DNA of 34,512 bases from an uncultured Saprospiraceae bacterium. Its GTDB lineage: Bacteria; Bacteroidota; Bacteroidia; Chitinophagales; Saprospiraceae. The notes under the pieces are model-generated. The model made no database searches. It was not told the origin of the DNA and saw nothing but the letters and a program-made list of their open reading frames with translations. The position numbers were made by a program, and so were the translations under genes. Positions 17,427-24,979 of the stretch are shown piece after piece; the first letter of the stretch is position 1, and every line of letters begins with the position of its first letter. Where the stretch lies: the NCBI GenBank assembly GCA_937929945.1, contig CALFUK010000056.1, positions 1 through 34,512 of the forward strand, given 5' to 3'.

Positions 17427-18788
17427 TTATAGCTCTCTGATTTTAATATTCTTAAATGATACCTGATCGCCATGATCCTGGAGCAGGATATGGCCTGCAG
17501 ACTGCTGTCCAAAGTTGGTCCATTTTTCGTATTTGCTTCGCTCCACAAGAGCTTTGAATACTTGACTGTGCCGATTAAATTCGACAACTTTCACCTGATT
17601 GAGCCAATGCTCTACTTGACCACCTCTGACGATGATGCGGGCGTTATTCCAGTTGCCGACACCTTTAAAATTTTTACCACGGCTGCTGCTTAGGCTTTCG
17701 GCTCTGATCAGATCGTAGAGCGATCCGACGGTGCGATTGCCATTTTTACCCATCTTGGCATCTGGATGCTTGTGGTCGTCGAGGATCTGAAATTCGAGAC
17801 CGATCGCTGAGCCCTCACCCTTGTTCAGCTCTGGGTCCACGAAGTATTTGATGCCACTGTTAGCCCCTTCTGTGATCTTGAAGTCGACACTTAGCTCGAA
17901 GTCGCTGTAGGTGTCTATGGTGACGATGTCTCCACCATTCCTTGCCTCGCCGCCTCCAGATGATAGCACTTTCAAGACTCCATCCTCCATGACCCAGCCT
18001 TGCTTGGGGAAGTGATCCAGCTTAGCACCGCGCCATCCAGCCGTACTGGTACCATCCCAGAGCATTCTCCATCCACGCCTCATTTCTGACTCAGTGAGAC
18101 CAGAGAGATAGCTCACTTCTGGCACCTCTGGATCGGCAGCCATCACATCATCATGTAGGTCTTCTGTTTTTATTTTGATGTTCTTCCAGCGCACTGTCTT
18201 CCCTTCCAGGGATGCATCACCGATACCGTGTACCTGAAAGGCGATGAACCCTTCCGCAGTGGTATCGTCCACCAGATTAGCGCACTGTACGCCATTCACC
18301 CAGGTCCTGATGTAAGGACCGATGGCTTGGATGCGGTAGTGATTCCATTCTCCAGGGACGAATGCTTGTCTGCCTTTCTCATTGCGTGACAGGGGGTAGA
18401 GCCAGGCATGCCTGGCCTCGTCATAGACGCCGCCAGCCCACTTCCGGCTGCTGGTCTCGATCTCACACTGATAGCCGTGCACACGATAATTCTTATAGTC
18501 CGCCAGACTCAAGCTGCGAAACTGGACTCCAGAGTTCAGCCCATTTTCTACGAGGACATCGAACTCTAAGATGAAATCCGCATAGTCCTTTTTCGTAGCC
18601 ATAAAGCTATTGGGAGTATTCAGTTTAGAGACACCGACCAGTGTATTGTCCTCTAAGTAGTATTCGGCCTCACCATTGAGCTGCTCGAAGTTGGACAGGT
18701 CAGTCCCATTGAGCAGGCTCTCCCATCCATCTTGAGCCGTAAGGGTAAAAGAGATAAGGATGCAGTAGAGTGTCAGCAGTCGGATCAT
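17427..18788 (-). CDS. Tandem DUF1080 (3-keto-disaccharide hydrolase domain) protein
   Basis: This 453-residue exported protein has a signal peptide (about 1-18, ending LTAQ) and two DUF1080 beta-sandwich domains, about 21-203 and 236-453. Each opens with the usual WxxLxNGTDLSNFE or WRMLWDGTSTAGWRG motif and holds a GVQFRSL or GIKYFVD stretch. DUF1080 is a concanavalin-like fold; some members cleave 3-keto-glycosides made by sugar oxidation. Here it stands alone, convergent with DUF3995 and divergent from the nitroreductase, but the ThuA/sugar dehydrogenase gene lies 9 kb away and could act in the same route. Whether both domains are active cannot be judged. Confidence 0.9.
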   Translation of the reverse strand: MIRLLTLYCILISFTLTAQDGWESLLNGTDLSNFEQLNGEAEYYLEDNTLVGVSKLNTPNSFMATKKDYADFILEFDVLVENGLNSGVQFRSLSLADYKNYRVHGYQCEIETSSRKWAGGVYDEARHAWLYPLSRNEKGRQAFVPGEWNHYRIQAIGPYIRTWVNGVQCANLVDDTTAEGFIAFQVHGIGDASLEGKTVRWKNIKIKTEDLHDDVMAADPEVPEVSYLSGLTESEMRRGWRMLWDGTSTAGWRGAKLDHFPKQGWVMEDGVLKVLSSGGGEARNGGDIVTIDTYSDFELSVDFKITEGANSGIKYFVDPELNKGEGSAIGLEFQILDDHKHPDAKMGKNGNRTVGSLYDLIRAESLSSSRGKNFKGVGNWNNARIIVRGGQVEHWLNQVKVVEFNRHSQVFKALVERSKYEKWTNFGQQSAGHILLQDHGDQVSFKNIKIREL

Positions 18789-19024
18789 GTATTTTTAGTT
18801 TTTATCTAATGTAATGAATTATTGCAGAGTGAGGGGGAGCCAGGGCCAGCTGTGTTTCCAACTAAGTGCATTAGCCAGGATCAGGCGCTAGAAAATACTG
18901 CTAAGCTGATCGAAAGGCCGGGTCATGATCTTGGTCCAATGTAAAGTTTGATTGGTATATCATGCTTCGGAAAATAAGAAGGAATAAAATACCATAGATC
19001 AATTTATATCTCCATAATATCCTC

Positions 19025-19058
19025 GACATTTGCGCCTCATTAAAAAAGTAAACCGATG
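19025..19058 (+). promoter_or_regulatory. -7 box and conserved short leader of the nitroreductase gene
   Basis: GACATTTG (19025-19032) fits the Bacteroidota -7 consensus TAnnTTTG except for its first base and is followed by CGCC, as at the PfkB gene. The remaining leader, about 20 bases, ends AAAAAGTAAACCGATG, identical to the leader of the DUF1648 gene (23753-23768). No Shine-Dalgarno site is present. Confidence 0.6.
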
Positions 19059-19685
19059 GATTTTATAGATATACTCAATAAACGATACGCGGCAAAAGCC
19101 ATGAATGGTAAAGTGGTACCCCAAGAGAAGATGGATCGCATCTTAGAGGCGATACGACTGGCACCTACTTCAAGCGGACTGCAGCCTTTCGAAGTGATTG
19201 TCGTCACGGACCAAGACATCAAAGCCAAGATCAGAAAAATTGCCTGGAATCAATCTCCTGTCACTGACTGCTCCCATCTTTTAGTGTTCGCGGCTTGGGA
19301 TCACTACACTGCTGACCGCATCAATCACATGTTTGACCTGACGAATGAGATCAGAGGATTCAAAAATGAAGGCTGGGAAAACTATCGGCAGCAGCTGCTG
19401 TCTACCTATCCACAGCGGGATCCAGAGGTCAGCTACGAGCATGCTTCACGTCAGGTTTACATTGCCCTTATGGCTGCAATGACCCAAGCTACCGTCGAAG
19501 GTTTGGACAGCACTCCCATGGAAGGCTTTGATCCTAAGGCTCTGGATGAGATTCTTGATCTGCGAGAGAAAGGACTCCGCAGCACCTTGTTACTACCCGT
19601 AGGCTACAGGGATGCTGAGAAAGACTGGCTGGTCGATCTTGTCAAAGTCAGAAAGCCAATGGAGGAATTGGTGACAACTGTCTGA
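19056..19685 (+). CDS. NAD(P)H-dependent nitroreductase-family oxidoreductase
   Basis: A 209-residue FMN flavoprotein of the NfsB-like nitroreductase group. RYAAKAMNGKVVPQEKMDRI and LAPTSSGLQPFEVIVV (about residues 8-50) are the FMN-phosphate and dimer motifs, and GFDPKALDEILDLREKGLRS near 155-180 is the second FMN region. It is cytoplasmic and probably reduces quinones or nitro compounds with NAD(P)H; the natural substrate is unknown. Single gene with its own promoter. Confidence 0.92.
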   Translation: MDFIDILNKRYAAKAMNGKVVPQEKMDRILEAIRLAPTSSGLQPFEVIVVTDQDIKAKIRKIAWNQSPVTDCSHLLVFAAWDHYTADRINHMFDLTNEIRGFKNEGWENYRQQLLSTYPQRDPEVSYEHASRQVYIALMAAMTQATVEGLDSTPMEGFDPKALDEILDLREKGLRSTLLLPVGYRDAEKDWLVDLVKVRKPMEELVTTV

Positions 19686-19945
19686 TTGGATTAGAATAGA
19701 GCCAGGCAAGAAATTTTTTATACGAGGAGTGACTTAGCAATTCCATTAATGGCTGTATAGTGGTCTTGATGTGTTAGTGCTATAGAAATTTTCTTGATGC
19801 TGAGATCGCTAAGGCATGGATGGGCTATAATTAATGCACTATCAATGTCTTAATGGCTTACTAATCCCAGAGATATTGGGCATTTACCTTTTTTAACTGG
19901 TAGATTGACCTTAGTTCAGCCAAAATTTATGGGAAGCAAAGCTGA

Positions 19946-21058
19946 ATGTATAAAGACGTAGATATGATGACTGAGCTATTAAAGTTGATTTTGGTGCTTT
20001 CAATTACCATCACGCTGAAGTCATGTGATGGGCATTCTACGACGTCAAAGCAGGTCAATCAAGGTCGACAACTGGAAGAGCAAGAAGTCGTAGCTATAGA
20101 CGATCGCATCTGGGTGGTCTTTCAGGATTCTAGAGCTGATTATTGGTTTGGGAGCAATGGGCAAGGCGTGCTCCATTACGATGGTAAGAAGCTCAAGCGA
20201 TTTGACATGGATGACGGACTCGTAGATAATACCATCCGTGGCATTCAAGAGGATCAGCATGGACACATTTATATAGAGACTCCAGAGGGGATCAGTCAGT
20301 ATGATGGTAAGGCATTTACCACGCTAGAGCCCCTTAGATCTGCAGACAATGAGTGGAAACTGGACTCGACAGACTTGTGGTTTGGCTACGATGCAAATGA
20401 TCTATACCGCTACGACGGAGAGTCTCTTTTTGAATTAAAACTGCCAAGACAAAATCTATATAAGGCTTTTGGTAGACTGGTAGATGGCATCCGATTTAAT
20501 TCTAATAATCAGGGTCCATATGCTGTCTATGGAGTCGACCAAGATAAGGATGGGCATGTATGGTTTGGCACAGTGACTGCGGGAGCTTTTCGCTATGACG
20601 GTACTTCTTTTCTCTGGTTTGGCGAGTCAGAATTATCGACACTGCCAGATGGTCGTGTCCCAGGGGTGCGCTCTATGCTTCGGGATAAAGAGGGGTATTA
20701 CTGGCTTAGTAATTTTAAGAGTAAATACAAGATTGATGCTGATGCTCCCAAAGGCTACGTGAAGATGAAGGCTGCGGAGATACCCGCTAGTGTGGCAGAA
20801 GATAATATCCTCTATTTTAATTCAGGGATCGTAGCTGCTAATGGCGACTTATGGATGACTACTTATGGCGGAGGCGTCTGGAGATATGATGGGACGAGCC
20901 TGTCTCACCAGAAGATCAAAAGAGGTAAAGGTGAATTACTGCTCATCACCATATATGAAGATGATCAAGGGACCATCTGGCTGGGCACTGATAATGACGG
21001 TGTCTATCAGCGCATAGGGGAGCGCTTTGAAAAATTTGAACCGAGTCGAAAAGAGTAA
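19946..21058 (+). CDS. Two-component-regulator-propeller-like lipoprotein
   Basis: This 370-residue lipoprotein (lipobox near residue 27, LKSC) is built of repeats of the regulator-propeller type, such as DSRADYWFGSNGQGVLHYDG, DQHGHIYIETPEGISQYDG, KDGHVWFGTVTAGAFRYDG and DQGTIWLGTDNDGVYQR. In hybrid two-component systems this fold senses oligosaccharides, but here there is no kinase or membrane output, so it may be a stand-alone binding protein. ATGs at 19964 and 19967 would give a tidier signal peptide than 19946. Convergent with the GH13 gene. Confidence 0.85.
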   Translation: MYKDVDMMTELLKLILVLSITITLKSCDGHSTTSKQVNQGRQLEEQEVVAIDDRIWVVFQDSRADYWFGSNGQGVLHYDGKKLKRFDMDDGLVDNTIRGIQEDQHGHIYIETPEGISQYDGKAFTTLEPLRSADNEWKLDSTDLWFGYDANDLYRYDGESLFELKLPRQNLYKAFGRLVDGIRFNSNNQGPYAVYGVDQDKDGHVWFGTVTAGAFRYDGTSFLWFGESELSTLPDGRVPGVRSMLRDKEGYYWLSNFKSKYKIDADAPKGYVKMKAAEIPASVAEDNILYFNSGIVAANGDLWMTTYGGGVWRYDGTSLSHQKIKRGKGELLLITIYEDDQGTIWLGTDNDGVYQRIGERFEKFEPSRKE

Positions 21059-21134
21059 TTGAAATCACTACATGGATATCGCCAATCGGAATCAAGCATA
21101 ATGCTACACTTGGAGAATAGCTCAGCTTATAGGC

Positions 21135-22799
21135 CTACTGCTTGATTTCGAATTTGACAGAATAGTTGTACACTCTAGCCTCCCAAGCCCGTAAGAAAGA
21201 AGCAGCTCCAGGGCTATCATAATTATGCATGATTAGCTCAGCCTCTACGGAAATATCTTGAACATGCTCGACCTCATCGGCGGAGAAATTAAGCAAGACC
21301 AAGAAATGACCCGCGTCATCATGGCGCTCATAGATAAACAGTGATTCGTGCTCAGGCATACGCTGAGTAAAAGCACCATAGATCAGTGTCGGATAGGCTT
21401 TACGCAGAGCTAATAGCCTCTTATAAAAAAGCAAAATGGACTGCTCATCAGCCTCGGCCTGAGCTACATTAATTTCGGTGTAGTTGGGGTTTACCTTTAG
21501 CCAAGGCGCTGATGCAGTAGTGAATCCAGCATGATGTTCAGCGCTCCACTGTACAGGTGTCCGGGCATTATCCCGGCCACAGGCATTGATGCGAGCCATG
21601 ATGCCTGCAGGAGCGTCACCTTTAGCAAGCTGCTCATGGTAGTAGTTATGCGCCCAGATGTCATCAGCTTCTTCTATCTGTGAGAGGCTGACGTTAGTCA
21701 TGCCGATCTCTGAGCCCTGGTAGATGCATGGGGTACCTCTAAGAGTCAGTAGCATGGTGGCCAGTAGCTTAGCCGATTGTAGACGGTACGCGCCTCCATC
21801 ACCAAAGCGGGATACCATGCGGGGGAAATCATGATTGTCTAAAAATACATTGTACCAGCCTTGGGCACCTAAGGCCTCATCCCACTTCTGAAAAATGCGT
21901 TTGAAATCTGAGAGATGATAGCTGGTCCGACTGTACTTTTCACCATTCTCAGTGTCGAGCGACATATGCTCGAAGTGATAGAGCATGTTGAGTTCTTTAC
22001 GGCGTTCATCTACGTACATCATGCAGTTTTGATCCGTGACGCCAATGCACTCACCTACCGTCATCACATCATAGCGGCCAGAGCTCTGCTGATGCATTTC
22101 TTGGAGATACTCATGCAGCCTTGGCCCGTTGGCATAGTTGTGGAAGATGACTTGATCAAAATTGTCACTGACTGCATCGGGATAGCTCTGATCCTTTGAG
22201 ATCAAGGGTATGACATCCATGCGGAAGCCATCGATGCCTTTGTCATACCAGAAGTTCATCATGTCATATATCTCCGCTCTGAGAGCGGGATGCTCCCAGT
22301 TGAGGTCTGGCTGATGCGAGGTGAATAGGTGGAGGTAGTAAGCCTGTCGCTGATCGTCGTAAGTCCAGGCTGGCCCTCCGAAAAATGACTGCCAGTCATT
22401 AGGGATCTCGTCTTTCCAGATGTAGTAGTCACTGTATGGATTGTCACTGGCAGCTCTGGATTCTTGAAACCACTGGTGCTGATCCGAAGAGTGATTCACC
22501 ACCAAGTCCAAGATCACCTTCAGCCCTCTATGATGAGCCTGAGCGAGCAGCTCTTCGAAGTCTGCCATGGTGCCAAACTCTGGCATAATCATGCGGTAGT
22601 CCGAGATATCATAGCCGTTGTCCAGATTAGGTGAGGCGAATATGGGACTTAGCCACAGCACATCTACCCCCAGGTCTGATAGATAGTCCAGTTTCTGTAT
22701 GATGCCTTGCAGATCTCCTATACCGTCGCCATTACTATCGTAGAAACTACGAGGATAGATCTGGTAAATTACGGCCTCTTTCCACCATATTTTTTTCAT
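21135..22799 (-). CDS. GH13 alpha-glucosidase (oligo-1,6-glucosidase-like)
   Basis: A 554-residue glycoside hydrolase family 13 enzyme. Region I reads DLVVNHSS (98-105); the nucleophile is Asp195 in DGFRMDV, the acid/base Glu250 in TVGECIG, and the third carboxylate Asp324 in DNHD. Regions and length fit oligo-1,6-glucosidase/alpha-glucosidase, which release glucose from the non-reducing end of malto- or isomalto-oligosaccharides; sucrose- or trehalose-acting relatives are less likely but not excluded. No signal peptide, so cytoplasmic. The start is ATG at 22799 (MKKIWWKEAVIYQIYPRSF); a longer frame from 22826 adds nine residues. An AAACGTTT-centred site lies 75-85 bases upstream. Confidence 0.93.
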   Translation of the reverse strand: MKKIWWKEAVIYQIYPRSFYDSNGDGIGDLQGIIQKLDYLSDLGVDVLWLSPIFASPNLDNGYDISDYRMIMPEFGTMADFEELLAQAHHRGLKVILDLVVNHSSDQHQWFQESRAASDNPYSDYYIWKDEIPNDWQSFFGGPAWTYDDQRQAYYLHLFTSHQPDLNWEHPALRAEIYDMMNFWYDKGIDGFRMDVIPLISKDQSYPDAVSDNFDQVIFHNYANGPRLHEYLQEMHQQSSGRYDVMTVGECIGVTDQNCMMYVDERRKELNMLYHFEHMSLDTENGEKYSRTSYHLSDFKRIFQKWDEALGAQGWYNVFLDNHDFPRMVSRFGDGGAYRLQSAKLLATMLLTLRGTPCIYQGSEIGMTNVSLSQIEEADDIWAHNYYHEQLAKGDAPAGIMARINACGRDNARTPVQWSAEHHAGFTTASAPWLKVNPNYTEINVAQAEADEQSILLFYKRLLALRKAYPTLIYGAFTQRMPEHESLFIYERHDDAGHFLVLLNFSADEVEHVQDISVEAELIMHNYDSPGAASFLRAWEARVYNYSVKFEIKQ

Positions 22800-22995
22800 G
22801 ATGATCGAATATATTTGATTTGCCACACTGCATTTCTGTATCCTTATAAATTCTTGACATTGACGATTATTGCAAACGTTTTTGTGGATAAATAGCTGTG
22901 AATTTTGATTGTTCTGATCTGGTCCTCTGCGAGGGAGAAAATAAAATAGAGAGCCGCAATGGTATAATTAGCGCTGCTTGCTCTATTTTTGGGCT

Positions 22996-23691
22996 ATGGC
23001 TAAGCGTAATAAGTTGGGGAAGTTTGCAGATCTGTTGAGATATCCCAATGTGTTGGAAAATTTTGATCACGGGGACGATGTTTTGACCTGGAATGATCAC
23101 ACGCAGGTCAATCCTAAAGGGGAGTGGTCTAAGAAGATATTTGAGAATGATCAACCCATCACGCTCGAACTCGCCTGTGGCAAGGGCGAGTACGCTGTGG
23201 GCATGGCTCAGATGTATCCCGAGAGGAATTTTATTGGTGTAGACATCAAAGGTGCTAGAATCTGGAAAGGAGCCACCAAGGCAGTGGAAGAAGAGATTAA
23301 AAATGTAGCTTTTTTGCGTACCAGGATTGAGATGCTTCATCGATTTTTTGCAGCGGGAGAGATCGAAGAGATCTGGATCACCTTTGCTGATCCATTCTTG
23401 AAGACGCGCAAGGGTAATCGGCGACTGACCGCCCGAAGATTCTTGGATATGTATCACCAGCTGCTGCAGCCAGGTGGCTCAGTGAATCTCAAGACGGACT
23501 CCTGTATCCTGTATTACTATACCATTGATCAGCTGATCAGACATGAAGACCTAGAGTTGATCTACAAGCATAATCACATCTACAGCGAAGACCTGGCTTA
23601 TCCAGAGCTTGAGATCAAGACATTCTATGAGGCCAGTCATCTGCGAGATGGCAGGAAGATCAAATTTGTTAAATTCAAATTTAAGTCATGA
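22996..23691 (+). CDS. trmB: tRNA (guanine-N7-)-methyltransferase
   Basis: This enzyme uses S-adenosylmethionine to methylate G46 in the variable loop of tRNA. About 231 residues: LELACGKGEYAVGMA (about 57-71) is the SAM-binding loop, IGVDIKGARIWKGA motif II, and ITFADPFLKTRKGNRRLT the substrate loop (more often FPDP in the family). I chose the ATG at 22996 (MAKRNKLGKFADLL), the conserved N-terminus; a TTG 18 bases upstream is less likely. Gene product is cytoplasmic. It is followed by a short spacer holding an inverted repeat and the DUF1648 promoter. Confidence 0.94.
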   Translation: MAKRNKLGKFADLLRYPNVLENFDHGDDVLTWNDHTQVNPKGEWSKKIFENDQPITLELACGKGEYAVGMAQMYPERNFIGVDIKGARIWKGATKAVEEEIKNVAFLRTRIEMLHRFFAAGEIEEIWITFADPFLKTRKGNRRLTARRFLDMYHQLLQPGGSVNLKTDSCILYYYTIDQLIRHEDLELIYKHNHIYSEDLAYPELEIKTFYEASHLRDGRKIKFVKFKFKS

Positions 23692-23704
23692 CGCATATTA
23701 GCGT

Positions 23705-23768
23705 AATATGATGGAAGAATAGTCATCATATTTGCACGTAATCACTGGGCCTAAAAAGTAAACCGATG
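23705..23768 (+). promoter_or_regulatory. DUF1648 promoter with overlapping inverted repeat
   Basis: CATATTTG (23727-23734) resembles the TAnnTTTG -7 box. It is overlapped by the right arm of a perfect 9-bp inverted repeat, AATATGATG (23705-23713) and CATCATATT (23724-23732), ten bases apart, which makes a plausible operator. A second hairpin, CATATTA-GCG-TAATATG (23694-23710), overlaps the left arm. The leader ends AAAAAGTAAACCGATG, as at the nitroreductase gene. Confidence 0.5.
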
Positions 23769-24269
23769 AAGCAGGACCGTCCGATCATACAGATAGATCC
23801 AGATCACACCGATCTACTCTTAGAACTGATCACCTTGGTCTGCTTGCTGGCCAGTGCACTGCTACCCGTACTATACTATGGACGACTGCCCGATGAAATC
23901 CCGATTCACTTCAATGGCACAGGCGAGGCGAATGGCTATGGCAGTAAGCAGCTGATCTTCTTGCTACCAGTTATCACTGCGGCTCAGTATTTATTGCTCA
24001 GATACTTAAATAAAAGACCTGAGAAGTTTAACTACCCCACCAAGATTACAATGGATAACGCACTGCATCAGTATACGACAGCGACCAAGATGATCAGGAT
24101 GCTCAATCTTTTCTGTACAGCCTTATTTACCTATCTGACCATTCACATCATCAGGTCTGCTCTGAATGAGGCGGGAGGCTTGGGTGCATTCTTTGTCCCT
24201 GGTGTCTTGGTTATTTTAGTCGGTATCTCAGCTTATTATTTCTACAATGCAAAATCAAAGAAAGAATGA
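23766..24269 (+). CDS. DUF1648 family membrane protein
   Basis: A 167-residue protein with four predicted membrane helices at about 18-38, 58-80, 108-128 and 137-160. LPDEIPIHFNGTGEANGYGSK between helices 1 and 2 is the DUF1648 signature, found in SdpI-like immunity and antimicrobial-response proteins and in uncharacterised small membrane proteins. This one has a single DUF1648 unit and no toxin gene nearby, so an immunity role is not supported. Its own promoter carries an inverted repeat overlapping the -7 box. Confidence 0.9.
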   Translation: MKQDRPIIQIDPDHTDLLLELITLVCLLASALLPVLYYGRLPDEIPIHFNGTGEANGYGSKQLIFLLPVITAAQYLLLRYLNKRPEKFNYPTKITMDNALHQYTTATKMIRMLNLFCTALFTYLTIHIIRSALNEAGGLGAFFVPGVLVILVGISAYYFYNAKSKKE

Positions 24270-24352
24270 CGACAGACACATCACTGAGAAATCATGTAGA
24301 CTGATCAGTTCAGTTGCGTCTGGCATGATTCCAGCTGACATTCAATTTTGAC

Positions 24353-24384
24353 AATAAAAAAGCCCCGTATTCGATACGGGGCTT
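24353..24384 (-). terminator. Strong terminator for the minus-strand orphan gene
   Basis: AAGCCCCGTAT (24360-24370) pairs perfectly with ATACGGGGCTT (24374-24384) around a TCG loop. On the minus strand it is followed by a TTTTTATTG run; on the plus strand the T-run is poor. It therefore serves mainly the 73-residue orphan gene at 24452-24673. Confidence 0.85.
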
Positions 24385-24451
24385 AACAGAAAGAATATTA
24401 AAAACCTTTACGGCATTTTGTTTCTGAGACCTTCGTATCAGAAAAATTATC

Positions 24452-24673
24452 TTAGAACATCAGGCTAAGTGCATAAGTGATCAAGCCAATCGCAATGATC
24501 GCACCAGCTCTGCCAAAGCTGTCATCAATGATGCATGATTTGTGCTCGCTGCACGCAGGAAGTTTAGAACGTAGTAAATTCAATTTTGACATGTATGGGG
24601 TGTCTTCTCTGTCCACGTTAGGCATGGAGTATCGGTATTCGTAGACTACATTTTCTATGTTTGGAGCATTCAT
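24452..24673 (-). CDS. Small orphan protein with C-terminal membrane segment
   Basis: This 73-residue protein has a polar N-terminal half (MNAPNIENVVYEYRYSMPNV, then DREDTPYMSKLNLLRSKL), a central Cys pair (PACSEHKSC) and a hydrophobic C-terminus (AGAIIAIGLITYALSLMF), so it may be a tail-anchored inner-membrane protein. I do not recognise the family. It starts with ATG after an A-rich leader and is followed by a strong terminator 68 bases downstream, which argues for a real gene. It is alone on the minus strand between DUF1648 and asmA-like. Confidence 0.65.
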   Translation of the reverse strand: MNAPNIENVVYEYRYSMPNVDREDTPYMSKLNLLRSKLPACSEHKSCIIDDSFGRAGAIIAIGLITYALSLMF

Positions 24674-24979
24674 AATAGATCGTTTTTCGTTTTCTAAATA
24701 ATTACATTGTAAAGATGCCCGAAAGTCACATTCTGAGCACTTTTAGTCGACAAAAGCATCTAAAATATCGTCTAAAATTTACTATACAAAATAAAATTCT
24801 CACATGATCAGATCTGCTGCCCTTACATTCTGATGTTGCAACACACTGATAATGAGGAATTTAACATTTAGACTTCATATTCAGTAGCTGATGATGAAGA
24901 TGTCTACCAAAAGATATGACCAGTATAGACAGTTGTAGATGTATGCATTCGGTGTAGATAGACGTCTTATATAAGGTAT
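24674..24979. other. Intergenic region ahead of the asmA-like gene
   Basis: Divergent gap between the orphan small gene and the asmA-like gene. It is AT-rich, with a possible CATCTTTA -7 box on the minus strand near 24710-24717. No open frame, tRNA or strong hairpin is visible. Confidence 0.4.

Noticed and set aside
21090-21147. AATCAAGCA/TGCTTGATT inverted repeat between the propeller and GH13 genes
   Set aside because: The loop is 40 bases and one arm lies inside the GH13 coding end, so it is unlikely to act as a terminator.
22867-23457. 196-codon minus-strand open frame over trmB
   Set aside because: It is antisense to trmB, whose motifs are clear.
23766-24269. DUF1648 gene as a toxin immunity gene
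   Set aside because: SdpI-like immunity proteins share the domain, but no toxin, ArsR-type regulator or peptide gene is adjacent.
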